A DNA stretch of 64,000 bases. It comes from Liolophura sinensis. Lineage: Eukaryota > Mollusca > Polyplacophora > Chitonida > Chitonidae. Made by a program: the position numbers and the translations under genes. Below the pieces are notes generated by a model, which had not been told where the DNA came from, did no database searches, and worked only from the letters and a program-made list of their open reading frames with translations. Where the stretch lies: positions 44,430,645-44,494,644 of the forward strand of contig NC_088302.1 in NCBI RefSeq assembly GCF_032854445.1, given 5' to 3'. Below are positions 11,646-22,785 of this stretch, piece after piece (positions within the stretch are counted from its first letter, which is position 1; each line of letters begins with the position of its first letter).

Positions 11646-12765
11646 TGGTCCTGAAGGAGGTCAAACAGATGATCATATAGGGGTGGCCCTTGTGGTGATT
11701 ACAGTGTGGTTGTAGAGGTGGCCATAGTCCGGACGGTGGTCATATAGTAAAGTCCTGGATGCTGTCACAAAGATAATGTGGAGGTGGGCATGTAGGATAG
11801 TTCTGTGGTGGTCATAGAGTACCCCTGGAGGTGTTCATCTAGGATAGCCGTGGAGGTGGTCATATAAGATACCAATGGAGGTGGTCAAATAGGATAACCC
11901 CATACAGAATAACTCTAGAGGACGAAGGATAGTCCTGGAGGTATTCATATAGGATAATCCCGAATGTTGCCAGAATGCGCCTGGAAGTGGTCATATAAGA
12001 TAGCCCTAAAAGTTACAACGCTGGGACTAACCCATGACCGCCTCCAAGATTATACCATGGCTGCCCCCAAGCCTATCCAATGGCCGCTTGAGGTCATCAG
12101 AAAGTCCTGGGGTGGCTCTGGAGGTGGTTATGGGATAGTCATGTATGGGGTAGTGGGGTGTCCCTGTGATGACTAAAGTGTAGTTGTAGAGGCGGCTATT
12201 GTTTGGTCTAGAGCGTGGTCATGAGGTGGTCCTAGAAGGCGGTCATGGGATAGTCATAGAGGTGTCATGGGGTGGCCCTGAAGGCGGTCATGGGATAGTC
12301 ATGGAGGTGGTCATGGGATAGTGCTGGAGGTGGTCATGGGGTGGCCCTGAAGGCGGTCATGGGATAGTCATGGAGGCGGTCATGGGGTAGTCATGGAGGT
12401 GGTCATCGGTTGGCCCTGGAAGAGGTCATGGTATAATCATGAAGATGGTTATGGCGTGGCCCAGGAGGAGGTCATCAAAAAGTCCTGCAGGTGGCCATGG
12501 GGTGGCCCCTGTGGTGATTAATGTGTGGTTGTAGAGGCGGCCACTGTTTGGCCCAACGCGAGGTCATGAGGTGGTCGTGGAGGCGATCATGTTTTGGTCC
12601 TGAATGTGTTCATGAGGTAGTCCTGGAGGTGGTGATGAGGTGGTCCTGGCGGCAGTCAAGAGGTGGGCCTGGAAGTGGTGAGGAGGTGGCCTTAGAAGTT
12701 GTCTGAAGGTGGTCCTGAAGGTAGTCACAGGCTGGCCCTGGAAATAGTTATTGGTTATATTATGG
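11646..12765. repeat. Short GGT-rich degenerate tandem repeat
   Basis: Units of about 20-25 bp built on ggaggtggtcatgggatagtc and ggtggccctgaagg recur with heavy variation. The open frames inside (for example 12,521-12,706) only reflect the repeat. Confidence 0.8.
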
Positions 12766-12845
12766 GAACGTAACATTTATATCTGTTCTACAGATTTGTC
12801 TCCGGAAACCTGTTCCCAATCGCTTGATTCCCCCAGTGTGATTTA

Positions 12846-13560
12846 TGTTATGTTATTGACAACACAAGAGTGATGAATTGTAGGCTCAAATGTTAATGTA
12901 TTTGCACGTGGACAACTTACATGTTCTTGTCTGTTTTTATGGCACCATTCCAGAGCCCCGCTACAACGGGGGTAACTCTCATTGACAACAGCTATATCAT
13001 CTATATCAAGGGGCCTCCGTGGCTCAGTCGGTTAGCGCGCTAGCGCAGCGTAGTGACCCAGAAGCCTCTCACCAATGCGGTCGCTGTGAGTTCAAGACCA
13101 GCCTATGCTGGCTTCCTCTCCGGCCGTACGTGGGAAGGTCTGCCAGCAACCTGCGGATGGTCGTGTGTTTCCCCCCGGGTTTTGCCCGGTTTCCACCCAC
13201 CATAATGCTGGCCGCCGTCGTATAAGTGAAATATTCTTGAGTACGGCGTAAAACAACAATCAAAAAAAAAATCTATATCAGCTTTCAATTAATCCAAAGT
13301 TAAACATTACAGACCAAAACAAAAAAATAGAAAAACATGTATGGCAAAGATTACATGCTATTGTAAACTGTTAACTGGTTAAAGAGCACTGGTTAGCAGT
13401 CCATTTAACAGTTCTTACTATTGTCAGAAAGAACAGAAGTTCTACAGGTGTTTCCTGATATAAAACGGATTAAAGATAACTGAACATTATTGAACACTGA
13501 ACAAAACTTGGGAGGAGCGGTTACTAGCACTTCACTCCCTCGTGAGTCTTCAGAACCCAC
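12846..13560 (-). repeat. Gypsy element LTR, 3' copy
   Basis: The stretch from 12,846 (tgttatgttattgacaacac...) matches 16,743 onward for roughly 150 bases. On the minus strand it ends in ...ATAACA, the expected CA terminus. It lies downstream of the minus-strand integrase, so it is the 3' LTR. A SINE has inserted inside it. The inner boundary near 13,560 is approximate because the other LTR diverges early. Confidence 0.7.
13009..13270 (+). mobile_element. Full-length tRNA-derived SINE
   Basis: The order is: tRNA-like head with A box (gtggctcagtcggttagcgc) and B box (gagttcaagacc), conserved core (cctgcggatggtcgtg, cggtttccacccacc), cgtcgtataagtgaaatatt, and terminal tcttgagtacggcgtaaaac with an A tail. 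A 10-bp target-site duplication, atctatatca, flanks it at 12,999-13,008 and 13,272-13,281. It inserted into the Gypsy LTR and is therefore younger than that element. Confidence 0.88.
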
Positions 13561-13573
13561 GCCCCTAACTGTT

Positions 13574-14629
13574 TTAGCATGATTCAACCAGTCTGTCTGG
13601 CTGTTTTGAAAATCTAGTTGATCTCCGCAGTGGAACTGATTCATAGGTCGGCGAGTCCTGGTTGCCTGATGCCATCGCAGGTGTACTTGGCGAGTTGGAA
13701 TCAACAGGGCAGTCATCAACAGGGACAGTTCTGCTAGGGGATACTGGATCGCTCCTCAGATCTCTCCGATTGCGACGCATTTGTCCACCATTATCTGTCT
13801 GCACCACATATGATCTAGGACAGGTTTCTGCCAGGGTATTACCTGAATTCAGCCACTTACGAGACTCATAGTCCCACCACTCTTTTTGCCTCTGTTTCAA
13901 TGCTAGCGTCTGTTGAACACTGGTGTCTGATTGTTTGATGTTCAGCAAGGACGGGTGCATGGGTAGACTTGTTTTTATTTGTCTGCCCATGAGTAGCTGT
14001 GAGGGTGACTTTTCATTTAGGACAGGTGTGGATCTGTAGGCTTGTAGTGCTTTAAATACATCCTGCTTGCTGAGTTGTGCCTTCTTTAGGATAGCCTTAT
14101 CTGTTTTCACAGAGCTTTCTATCAATCCATTAGACTGCGGAAAGTATGGACTGAAAGCGGTATGCACAGAATTCCATTCCTTTCTGAAATCTACAAACTC
14201 TGCCGAAGAAAACTCTGGTCCATTATCACTCATTACAATGTCAGGAGTTCCGTGTCTTGCAAATACCGACTTCAGAGCTCTCACAACAGCTTTTGATGCT
14301 GTTGTTGTGAGAGAGATGACGTCTTGAAATAACGAAAAATAATCGTTTACCAGCAAGAAGTTCTCGTTTCCACAGGTAAGCAGGTCTGTACCAACTTTTT
14401 GCCATGGGTATACAAGAACTTCGTGTAGTTTGAGTGTTGCCGGTGATTGGGAAGGCTTATAAGTTAGGCATGTACTGCAGGATTTTACCATCTGTGTGAT
14501 GTCGGCAATCATTCCTGGCCAGTGCAAGAGTTCTCTTCCACGCTGGCGGCATTTTTCTATCCCGAGATGACCTTTGTGTATTTTGGACAGCATTTCCGAT
14601 CGAAGGACGTCGGTTGTCTGATATCGCAA
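13574..14629 (-). CDS. Gypsy integrase with C-terminal tail
   Basis: This is the longest open frame in the window (351 codons). It would insert retroviral-type cDNA into the genome. An H-H-C-C zinc-binding N-terminus is visible (HKGHLGIEKCRQR, then CSTC). The catalytic core has TDLL for the first Asp (residue about 81), SDNGPEFS for the second (about 134), and NGLIESSVK with the Glu 35 residues on. All three DD35E residues are present. The tail has the basic RRSTRFSKQP seen in Gypsy elements. The upstream RT/RNase H part is broken and RNase H was not seen, so the element is not autonomous although this frame is intact. Confidence 0.85.
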   Translation of the reverse strand: MRYQTTDVLRSEMLSKIHKGHLGIEKCRQRGRELLHWPGMIADITQMVKSCSTCLTYKPSQSPATLKLHEVLVYPWQKVGTDLLTCGNENFLLVNDYFSLFQDVISLTTTASKAVVRALKSVFARHGTPDIVMSDNGPEFSSAEFVDFRKEWNSVHTAFSPYFPQSNGLIESSVKTDKAILKKAQLSKQDVFKALQAYRSTPVLNEKSPSQLLMGRQIKTSLPMHPSLLNIKQSDTSVQQTLALKQRQKEWWDYESRKWLNSGNTLAETCPRSYVVQTDNGGQMRRNRRDLRSDPVSPSRTVPVDDCPVDSNSPSTPAMASGNQDSPTYESVPLRRSTRFSKQPDRLVESC

Positions 14630-15530
14630 GTCGGTTGTCTGATATCGGCATGGTATGCAAGACTATATCAACATGAGTTTGCACCTGATCTGTAAAACCC
14701 TTGTCACCTCCAGCTGTATTATGGCTGACACCTTTGTAGTGCCAGACACATTTCCATGATCAGTGAGACAGTCTCTCAGGAAAACCAACCTATTAACACC
14801 GAACTGGCATTTGTCCTTGGTTAATTTCAGGTTAGCTTCTCTGGCCATTAAAACAGCGTCTGACTGCTGTGTCATGTTCTTCTTTGGTACGGCCCGCACA
14901 CGGCCATATTGTCCACTGAAGTGTCCACGTTAGGAATACCCTCAAACAGTTCATGGATTGTTCTATGATACACTTCTATGAATGGAGTGTTGAACGTGCA
15001 CAGACGACTAATGCGACTAGTTTCAGTTGCCAAAAACCCTGGGATGCATCCATCTTACTGAAATATTTGGCTCCAGCAAACTAAGCCATAATTTCTTTTC
15101 TGGTCGGAAGTTTGTAGTGTTGGCGTTTGATAGCCTTATTCAAGTCCCTTGGATCTAGATACACTATAGTATCACCATTTTTCTTTTTCACAATTACCAT
15201 AGAGTTCACCCTGTACGCAGGCTCTTTCATCCTGTCAAGTTCTGCCTTTAAACGGTCATGTAAGGCAAATGGAATTTTTCGTGCAGCACGTACAACTGGT
15301 TTAACTGTTTTATCTACAGTTATGGTGTGTTGACCTGGTACGCAGCCAAGCCCCTGAAACACCTCAGCAAATTCCTCTTGAACGGAGCTATAATCTATGG
15401 TGTGCATTTGTTCTATGTCACACACTAACTTGACAATGTTTAGTTTTACCCACGCTTCTCTTCCTAAGAGTAACTGGACGTGTCCTGGAACGAAAAAAAG
15501 TGGCAAGTACTGATCTTGAGTATGTACTGT
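14630..15530 (-). pseudogene. Gypsy protease/RT remnant
   Basis: The 15,081-15,506 frame begins with a LLGREAW-like end of the protease and continues into the RT N-terminus (PVVRAARKIPFAL, then DPRDLNKAI at residues about 124-132). A later RT piece with ANLKLTKDKCQFG (about 14,840) lies in a separate frame. The RT palm with its catalytic YxDD is not recognisable between about 14,900 and 15,080, so a deletion or heavy decay is likely. Confidence 0.75.
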
Positions 15531-15679
15531 AACAATGCACTTGCCTCGTACGGGAATCTTTGTATTGATGTAGCCCTGTAACCCCTGTGTGAACTTCAGT
15601 AGTTTTGGCCCGAGGGTAGAGAATTAATAGCAGACTCTGATATGACGTTAGCCTGCGCACCCGCAGATAATACATCCAT

Positions 15680-16570
15680 TGATGTCGAGAGGTACTATCC
15701 AGTCAGTGCCTTACTATCCTTACTTACTGAATCAACTGTTATTGTCTCAACAAAGAAATCACTAACCGACTCCTTGTCACTAATGGCATATTCACTAGTT
15801 TCCTCGACAGTGTGTACGGTTTTGGACCGGCAACACTTAGCATAGGGATTTTTACCCATCCAGCGATTACAGGTGACGCCATAGGCCGGGCAATTTGATT
15901 GATGCCATAGGCCACACCACATCTACGATACTTGTGTTTACTGTTGGCCGAACTAGAACTGTTTGGTTGTCTTGTGTGTGAGGGACTATAATTATATGTC
16001 TTTCCCTTGTTTCCTCTATATGTGATGGGACGTTTTCCTTGTTTATTTACCGAGTCAATGTTTACTGGCACAGGCTGTTGGAGGTCTTCTAATTGAGTTT
16101 TTGCCATTTCTGAAACCTTGACGATCTGAACAGCTTTTTCAAGAGTCAAATCTGGATCTCGTAATAGTCGTTCACGAAAGGTGTTATCCGGTATTCCCCG
16201 AATCAGGGTGTCCTCGATGAAAGCGTCTGTTAAGTCCCAAAATTCACACGATTTTGTGTGCGGAGACGGGTAACATATTGATCTATGGTTTCATTTAAAT
16301 CCTGTTTGCAAGTTGAGAAGTAAAACCGCTCGCACATAAGGTTTTTCCGTGTACTACAATACTCATTAAATTTACTGAGTACAAGTTTCAGTGTCATGGC
16401 ATCTTCAGCTTCGGCGAATGTGAATGTATTGTACAGTTCGAGGCCAGCTTCCCCTATAACGTGCAGGAAAATGTTTTGGTTCTTGCCTTTTTTGGTTCTC
16501 GTCTTTTTCTGTCGAGCCCGTGGCCTCTAACTACAGCTCAAAGCGTTACTTAAATCGCCGTCAGTTATCT
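15680..16570 (-). pseudogene. Gypsy gag with split zinc knuckles
   Basis: Reading leftward from about 16,560, a gag-like helical region leads to ...ERLLRDPDLTLEKA near 16,150. A nucleocapsid region follows: a first Cys-Cys-His-Cys knuckle split across two frames near 15,900 and a second around CNRWMGKNPYAKCC (about 15,855). At least two frameshifts (about 16,240 and 15,920) break it. Gag, protease/RT and integrase are in the standard Gypsy order on the minus strand. Confidence 0.7.
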
Positions 16571-16724
16571 GGAACGTTCCCAGATAAGTCTAACGTCTCG
16601 GGCGGCTTGAGCGTATCCATGGTGATTAGAACGTGTTGTTGTTGTTGACAACCGGCAAGTGTCTGGAGGGGTTTATGTGCGTTTTACGAGGAATGCTAAC
16701 GGAGTGAGCGGAGCAGTCGCTTCG

Positions 16725-16742
16725 ATCGCTATTCTGACACCA
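16725..16742 (-). promoter_or_regulatory. Candidate primer-binding site
   Basis: Directly inside the upstream LTR the minus strand reads TGGTGTCAGAATAGCGAT. The leading TGG is the complement of a tRNA CCA end, as expected for an LTR-retrotransposon primer site. The tRNA identity was not resolved. Confidence 0.5.
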
Positions 16743-16910
16743 TGTTATGTTATTGACAACACAAGATTGATGAATTGTAGGCCCAAATGTTAATGTATTC
16801 GTGCGTGGAAAACGTGGAATGTTCTTGGCTGTTTTTATGGTAACATTCGAGAGCCCCGATACAAGGAGGGAGGGGGGGGGGGTAACAGCTTTCAGAAGGT
16901 AATAGAAGGT
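16743..16910 (-). repeat. Gypsy element LTR, 5' copy (recognisable part)
   Basis: It starts tgttatgttattgacaacac and follows the other LTR through gagccccgatacaagg. A G-rich slippage run at 16,865-16,882 comes next. Similarity is lost after about 16,900, so the outer end is truncated or too diverged to place. Confidence 0.7.
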
Positions 16911-17755
16911 TGGACAACTTTCTGGTCAACAGTATGAGAAAACGTCTGTTCAGGCAGTCAACCAAACTCAACTCACCAATTTGACGAAAAAGCATCTGCA
17001 CGTTCCAAGGGGTCAAATAAGAAAAGCTCCAAAAATCCGCGAAAGGTCCTATCGGTCTCGTAGGCAAAGCCGTCTTCCGTCCAATGAACAGCGATACGGG
17101 TTACAAGAAATCGACGACAATGGGGAACTTGAATTCCTTTCTAGTTTCCTATATTCAAAATGTAAGAAAAAAATATACATACACTCTTTACATATTTATA
17201 CAAGTGACTAAAGTTTGAAGGATACATGAAAGGAAGGCTCAAAGTTTTAAGGGAAATTAAAAAAGGTATGCTAAAAAATTTTAAATATTTTCACTACTGA
17301 TCCACATTTTATATCTCTTAATTATCTCTCTACTTTATATATACTTTCCAGTAATGGTCGGAAATTTTCGAATATGACGTCAACGTTGAACTTACTGGCT
17401 TTATAGCGGGACCAGTTCAGCGGTAAACCAGGCCACCTAATTTCAGCATTGGCCAGTGGGACCTGAGGAAAACTGTAGTTTCAAGCCATTTTTACGCCCT
17501 AAGCAGAAAGCCGAGAATCTTTTTTTGTTACTTTACATCTTGGGACACATCATAAACTACATATTAAAAAATAAAAGAAACGTTTCGTCTATCCTTTGAG
17601 TTCTGGACGTAAGAACATCTCATTAAATTCCATTTCTCCTCTTAAGCTACATTTCATTTACGAGCATTCACTATAGTTAAAGCAATATCGTTGTTTTCTC
17701 TCTCTCCGTACCGGCATTTGAAGAACATGTATTTTGTTTTTCTGATACTTTATAG
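16911..17755. other. Unassigned; intron upstream of a CD225 exon
   Basis: No gene or repeat is recognised. The pyrimidine-rich stretch ending ctgatactttatag at 17,755 serves as a splice acceptor for the next exon. Confidence 0.4.
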
Positions 17756-17884
17756 ATGTCGGAACGATATGTGACCCTTGTTCAACCCGATGGCACTCAC
17801 AACGATAACGCAGCTCTGGCAATATTCACTTGTTTTTGCTGCTACCTCCCTCTTGGACTAGCCGCCATTGTCTTTTCAAGTCAA
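17756..17884 (+). CDS. CD225/dispanin exon, isolated
   Basis: The exon has 43 codons, phase 0 at both ends, bounded by ...tttatag and CAA|gtaatc. It carries CFCCYLPLGLAAIVFSS, the CD225 signature (Cys-Cys, then PLG, at the end of the first membrane segment). Dispanins/IFITM-like proteins are small two-pass membrane proteins with cytoplasmic palmitoylated cysteines. Exon lengths and phases match exon 2 of the complete gene at 29.8-32.5 kb. The codon at 17,756 is ATG, but by comparison it is probably internal. No matching N-terminal or C-terminal exon lies nearby. Retroelement and Polinton DNA follows, so the gene may be interrupted. It could instead use a distant 3' exon. Confidence 0.65.
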
Positions 17885-18068
17885 GTAATCTGCATCCACA
17901 TGGTGTTAACTTGTCATTATATAAAAGATCAAATTTTTGAAACTATGACCTGTCCGAAGAGAAGCATAACGTGTTACCAGAAATTATAATGACCTAATCT
18001 GCTATCAAAACGAGCCACAGACAGGCTTGCGTAGGCCCACCGACAGGATGGTGCAGATCCACCGACGG

Positions 18069-18547
18069 TGAGATCTTTACATATTAACGGGGAAAGACGC
18101 AATCGTCCGTTACTTTTGAATCACAATCTGATCCGTTAGGGTCTGTAACGCTCGTCATTTTCAAACTGTATCTAATACCGCTTAACCTGGGGCTAGGGGC
18201 CGTAAATGTAACCATGCTCATTACATCAGCCTTTATGAACAGTTGCAATTAAAGCGCGACTGAGATACTTGTTTAATTGTTATTTGACCTGGAACTCATT
18301 CACGGACTACGAATTTGAACTTTGATAAGGAATTCATGCCTGGAATATTCATTGTCTGCCCGGTATCATTGAAAACTGATGACCGCTTCTCTCTTGTGTG
18401 TTACCGGCTTTATTTCTTATTTGTATAATTTCTTACATACCTTTGTCTTTGGGAGTTAGTGTTAAACGTTGTTTTGGAAATGGATCTTGCGATTATCCAC
18501 TTGGAACGCCCTTTATGGACTACGAATGGTATATGAATGTCGGACTT
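18069..18547 (+). repeat. 480-bp inverted repeat, left arm
   Basis: From tgagatctttacatattaacg to gaatgtcggactt, this matches the reverse complement of 24,133-24,613 almost base for base. It occupies the position where copy 1 of the segmental duplication has nothing. A diverged third relative lies at 28,885-29,080 in the same orientation as this arm. It could be the terminal repeat of a DNA element, possibly of the Polinton; no target duplication was found. Confidence 0.85.
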
Positions 18548-18633
18548 GACGCTTATATTCATAGCTGCCCTGTTTTTCTGTTTTCATTGCTCGCGCAGCG
18601 CAATAACACAAGAGCCTCATCAATGCGGTCCCT

Positions 18634-19192
18634 GTGAGTTCAAGTTCAGCTCATGCTGGCTTACTAAGTAAGTGGGAAGGTCTGGCAGTAGCCTGCGGAT
18701 GGTCTTGGGTTTCTGACATAGAAAATGGGGGAATACCAAACTTCAACTCGACAGGTGAAGCGACGACCTGCGCCACAAGTTGGCGACGTTGGAAACGGTC
18801 CTTCGAATTTTTCGTGTTAGGAGAGGGTATTAAAGAAGATACACAGGAGAGATGTTTGTTACCTTACTGCGCTAGGATGACAGTGCAGGATATTATTGAT
18901 ACCAGTATCGACAACAAACCGGCGTTAGAAAAACTTGACGAACACTTCACCACACAAGTGAACATTCCGTACAGACGTCATTTGTTTCGACAAATCCATC
19001 AACAGGGAGGTCAGCTGACCAGTTTATAATCCTGTTAAAACAAATAGCTGTCTGTTATAATTTTGGTGAGTCTGCAGACGAACACATCAGAGACCAAGCT
19101 ATAGACAAATGTCGAGACAGCCATTTAAGGAGAAAATTGTTCGAGAACTGTAAAGACTTAACATTAGCTAAGCTAGCTGAAACAGCACCAGC
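18634..19192 (+). pseudogene. Gypsy-type gag fragment, copy 2
   Basis: This is the same gag region as 350-831, with RWKRSFEFF, GEGIKEDTQ, VQDIIDTS and RHLFRQ. It is open to a stop at 19,027-19,029, then has a second piece from 19,137. It keeps two codons missing from copy 1 near EKLDEH. At 19,193 it runs into unrelated sequence, so the 3' half of gag seen in copy 1 is lost. Confidence 0.7.
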
Positions 19193-19351
19193 CTGCTGTC
19201 AAATAGATGTTAGCGATAGTGAATTCGTTGGATTTGTGTCATCGACTAAAACTGACGTATTTATCATACGATACAGTATAAACCCATGCTGTATTTTGTA
19301 CAACAAAATCAGCAATACTATTTTTCAAGTAAACCTTGTATTTCCAATGAA

Positions 19352-19356
19352 ATATA

Positions 19357-19447
<91 letters not shown>
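19352..19447. repeat. (TA)n microsatellite
   Basis: About 96 bases of nearly pure TA. The Tyr-Ile open frames through it are artefacts. Confidence 0.97.
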
Positions 19448-19450
<3 letters not shown>

Positions 19451-20007
19451 TTGTCCAACAGTATATATTATAATCCAACGTCACATATACATTCTGGATG
19501 TCCGTCTGTTGATATCCTCTTTCGGGGTCTCAGCCCGACAGGGCATCCGGCTAAACTGCCGCCTGGCCCGTTAGACCAACAAAAATAATCAATCAATAAC
19601 GTCATCGGCAAGCCTCACGGACGCTAGCTGACACACTGTGCGCGGGGGTGTCACGGCATCACATGTCCCATACCTTTTACACCCAGTCAACGTGCTGTGC
19701 GACCGTACTATTCCCCTATTGTAGTTTTACTATATTATAGCTGTAAAATATTGTAGTTATACTCTACTATAGTTATACACCACGATACTCTGCGATACCA
19801 TAGTTATACTCTACTATACTTATCCTCTGCTATAGTTATACTCTACTCTATTACACTATCCTATACTATCCTCCACTATTCCAACCCGACCCAACCTCTC
19901 GACTATCTCCTGCCTAACAGTGAGAGAGTGTTCTACAGCAACTGTATCGGCAGCATTGGCGTTCCGTCCGCCAGCATTTTCACCGCTGAAGGCCAGTCCA
20001 ACGCAAA
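19448..20007. other. Spacer upstream of POLB, with tatagttatactctac low-complexity tract
   Basis: 19,720-19,870 is built from irregular repeats of atagttatactctactat. The start of the Polinton should lie in or before this stretch, but no terminal inverted repeat could be matched to the right side. Confidence 0.45.
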
Positions 20008-22157
20008 ATGGATCGTAGACCTATTAACCAACGTGTTGCTTTTTGTGCACAATCTACCCCATCAGTCCTCGCTGAAAGCGAGGTAACGTTGCTGCCTTAC
20101 CTGGCGGCGAACAAGGGGCTGCACACGTCGGTGGAAGGAGCTAATGGCCCTTACAAGGAAAATTTGTGTTTATTCCGGTGTTTGGCCGTCCATCTGGACA
20201 ACCAAAAGGCCGACCCCAAAAACTGGGAGAACCAAACTCGAGGTTATCATACAATTTATATAGAGGCGGTAGAGATGGAGCACAGGCATTTCCGTGGTGT
20301 ACTCATCAGTGCACTGGACACGGTGGAGAGCCTATTTAACGTAAACATTTCAGTATACCATCTTGTCCCCATGGACAAGTCGTAATCGGCCCAACTCGTC
20401 CATCGCAGTGCACAGCGCTATGTTTCTCCCACCATGCGATTAAGCCTCCATAACCAGCATTTCAGCTACATCAAAGACATGGGGCGTTACGCCCAGTCTT
20501 TCACCCGTCAGATGTGTTCTAAGACCTTTAACAAGCTGTATAAACTACGACGACACGGTCAAACGTGCACCGACGCCGTTCGCCGAATGTACCCGGGAGG
20601 TGTATTCCACAATCAATCCACTATTTTCGAAGTGTTGGCCGACAAAAGTATTTACCGCCGGGAACTTGACGACGGAATATTCCCTTACCGAGCATGTTAC
20701 GACTTCGAAGCTTACCTGGTCCCTGTGGACGAAGCGATGACGGCTCAAGGGGATGGACTCCCAACACATCCCCATGAGCGTCAGCGTGAACTCCAATGTG
20801 CCCGACTACGGCCAGCCCGTGTGCTTCATCTCTACCGGTGATCCCCACGCGCTCATCGAACGGATGATGGCTTACCTCAATACCATCAGCGAGACCAACA
20901 GAGCCTATCTCACCGAGCGTTATGCCTACATCCTGGACGAGTTAGACGATCGCATCGATCCCAACAACACCAAGCCGTCTTCCACTCGGCGGGTGCGGGA
21001 CACATTCGTCGCCTATATCAACCAGCTTCCCGTCCTCGGCTTCAACTCGGGCAATTACGACCTGAACTTGATCAAGCAACAGCTTTACCCCCAGCTGGTC
21101 ATGGCCAGTGATTTGTAGTGTGTTATCAAGCGTAACAATAACCACATGGCCCTCAGCACGCCGCAGTTGAAATTTCTGGACATTGGAAATTACCTGGCCC
21201 CTAATTACAGTTACAACAATTGGGTGAAAGCTTACGACTGCCCCGGCACCAAAGGGAAATTTTGTTACAGCTACACAGACTCCCTCGCCCGGCTGGTGGA
21301 AACGGCGCTTCCACGCCCCCCACCACCACCATTCTAATCATTCCCTGACGCCGTCACCAAAGCCCGGCGAGAGGGGTACGCAGACCCTGCCAAGGCTCTC
21401 ATCGGGAAATCGATGAAGTTGGGAAACTCCGGCTATGGCAAAACCTTGACAAACGAAGACCGGCATGTGGATGTACAAAAAACTCTGTGACCTGACGAAG
21501 ACGCGAAAGTTACTGGAGAGTGTATGGTGCCGTACCGTCGACCAAATCGATGACGACACCTTCGAAGTGGTGAGCAGCAAGAGGACCATTCGTTACAACC
21601 TACCCTTGCAAATAGGATGGTGTACCAGTATGCCAAATTCCGTATGTTGGAAATTTACTATGATTTCATGACTCAAAGAAGGCGAACTGGCAGTACTGCG
21701 AGATGGATACGGACTTCGCGTACATGGCCTCGTCTGACCCGGACTGGGAATCCTTGGTTGAACCTGAGCTGCGGGCGGTATACGAGGCGGAGCAGGACAA
21801 ATGTTTGCCTCGACGCGACCACTACGACTTTGATAAACGTACGCCGGGGCTCTTCAAAGTCGAGTGGACTGGTGACGCTGTCGTCAGTTTGTGTTCGAAG
21901 ACATATTATTGCTACGGCGGGGAGTCGAACAGTAAAGACAAGCTCTCCTGCAAAGGCGTTAGCGTCGGGGTGTGGAGAAGGACGTCTACCTTTCCGTGTT
22001 GCGCGACCACCAAAGCTCGAGTGGTGTGAACCGCGGCATGAGGATGAGGGGGAACACCATGAATTCCAATACCCAAACGAAAGATGCTTTTACATATTTT
22101 TATGCAAAGCGTAAAGTACTGCCGGACGGCGTGAGCACCACCTACCAGGATTTTTGA
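20008..22157 (+). pseudogene. Polinton protein-primed DNA polymerase B (POLB), internally deleted
   Basis: This gene would copy the element's own DNA by protein priming. Visible parts in order: an N-terminal NLCLFRCLA region (about 20,165), a zinc-finger-like stretch (about 20,515-20,580), YRACYDFEAY with exonuclease-type acidic residues (about 20,685-20,715), FNSGNYDLNL (about 21,042), KMKL-type helix and NSGYGKT (about 21,425-21,445), and the catalytic DTD at 21,706-21,714 within MDTDFAYM. The family's usual YxDANxLY palm motif is absent, because sequence jumps from the exonuclease region (about 21,330) to just before NSGYGKT. Frame changes occur near 20,385, 20,430, 20,750, 21,480 and 21,680, with an in-frame TAG at 21,116-21,118. 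At under 720 codons it is well short of the usual 1,000 or more. It converges with the protease gene. Confidence 0.85.
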
Positions 22158-22249
22158 CCGGACTATCCCCGACGGTTATATACCATGCCCCTTCATTTTT
22201 CATTTCATAACATGTCGAACAGGAAAAAAAAGATGGAAAGAACGTTATT

Positions 22250-22735
22250 TTACAGCCCACTGCCTGGTTGAGTGATAAAAAACGGAAGCTGAACCCCAAA
22301 CCGGCGGTCCACCCAATCGAACACCATTAAGTCGTTATCGTATGTCATGCATGACGTGTCCAACGTATGTACAATAGGGTCGATGGGACGACCACGAGCC
22401 CGCTGGGTTAAGTAATACACGCAATATTGTCCACACACGGCCGTGTCCAGACTCTGCAGTCGCCGATCATTCCACGTTCAGTGGTGTGACCTCCGGTTGA
22501 GCCATGCGATGATATTGGTGTGGAGTGGTGGGAGTCCGTACGAATCAAAGTATTCTCCCCGGAAACGGGGTGGGTCTGGGCACACGTCTATGAAGACAGT
22601 TACCAAATGTTGTCCCGGGTTGAGGCACGTGTCTGTGTGTTGGTGTTGGACCCAGGGTGTGTTGGTCACTTGGTGAGGAAGGTGGTCTGGAGCCTAGACA
22701 TCTCCCAGGACGGCGCGAGTAAACACGTCCGCCCG
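22250..22735 (-). pseudogene. Polinton adenain-like cysteine protease (PRO)
   Basis: This is a capsid-maturation protease of the adenovirus-protease (C5) type. The His motif PGQHLV, the acidic EYFDSYG and the nucleophile CGQYC occur in the family's order and spacing. An in-frame TGA at 22,478-22,480 separates the His/Asp part from the Cys part, and a further stop lies near 22,700, so it cannot be made. It sits between the capsid gene and the tail of POLB, the expected Polinton neighbourhood. Confidence 0.8.
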
Positions 22736-22785
22736 TAGCACATGTCGCAATTGCAGTGTGTTCGTGTTGTTTTGTTTTGCTTTTT

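Larger units (their letters stand above)
17869..19192 (+). repeat. Segmental duplication, copy 2
   Basis: This is the partner of 1-831. It keeps the CD225 exon end with CAA (not TAA), contains the 480-bp inverted-repeat unit absent from copy 1, and carries the same truncated SINE (18,580-18,715) and gag fragment. Confidence 0.8.

Noticed and set aside
18398-18637. Hydrophobic frame (LPALFLICIISYIPLSL) also found at 23,959-24,279 on the minus strand
   Set aside because: Both lie in the near-identical inverted repeat, so conservation is not evidence of coding; the diverged third copy at 28.9 kb does not keep the frame.
19137-19588. Tyr-Ile-rich frames on both strands
   Set aside because: They are translations of the (TA)n microsatellite with gag or spacer ends attached.
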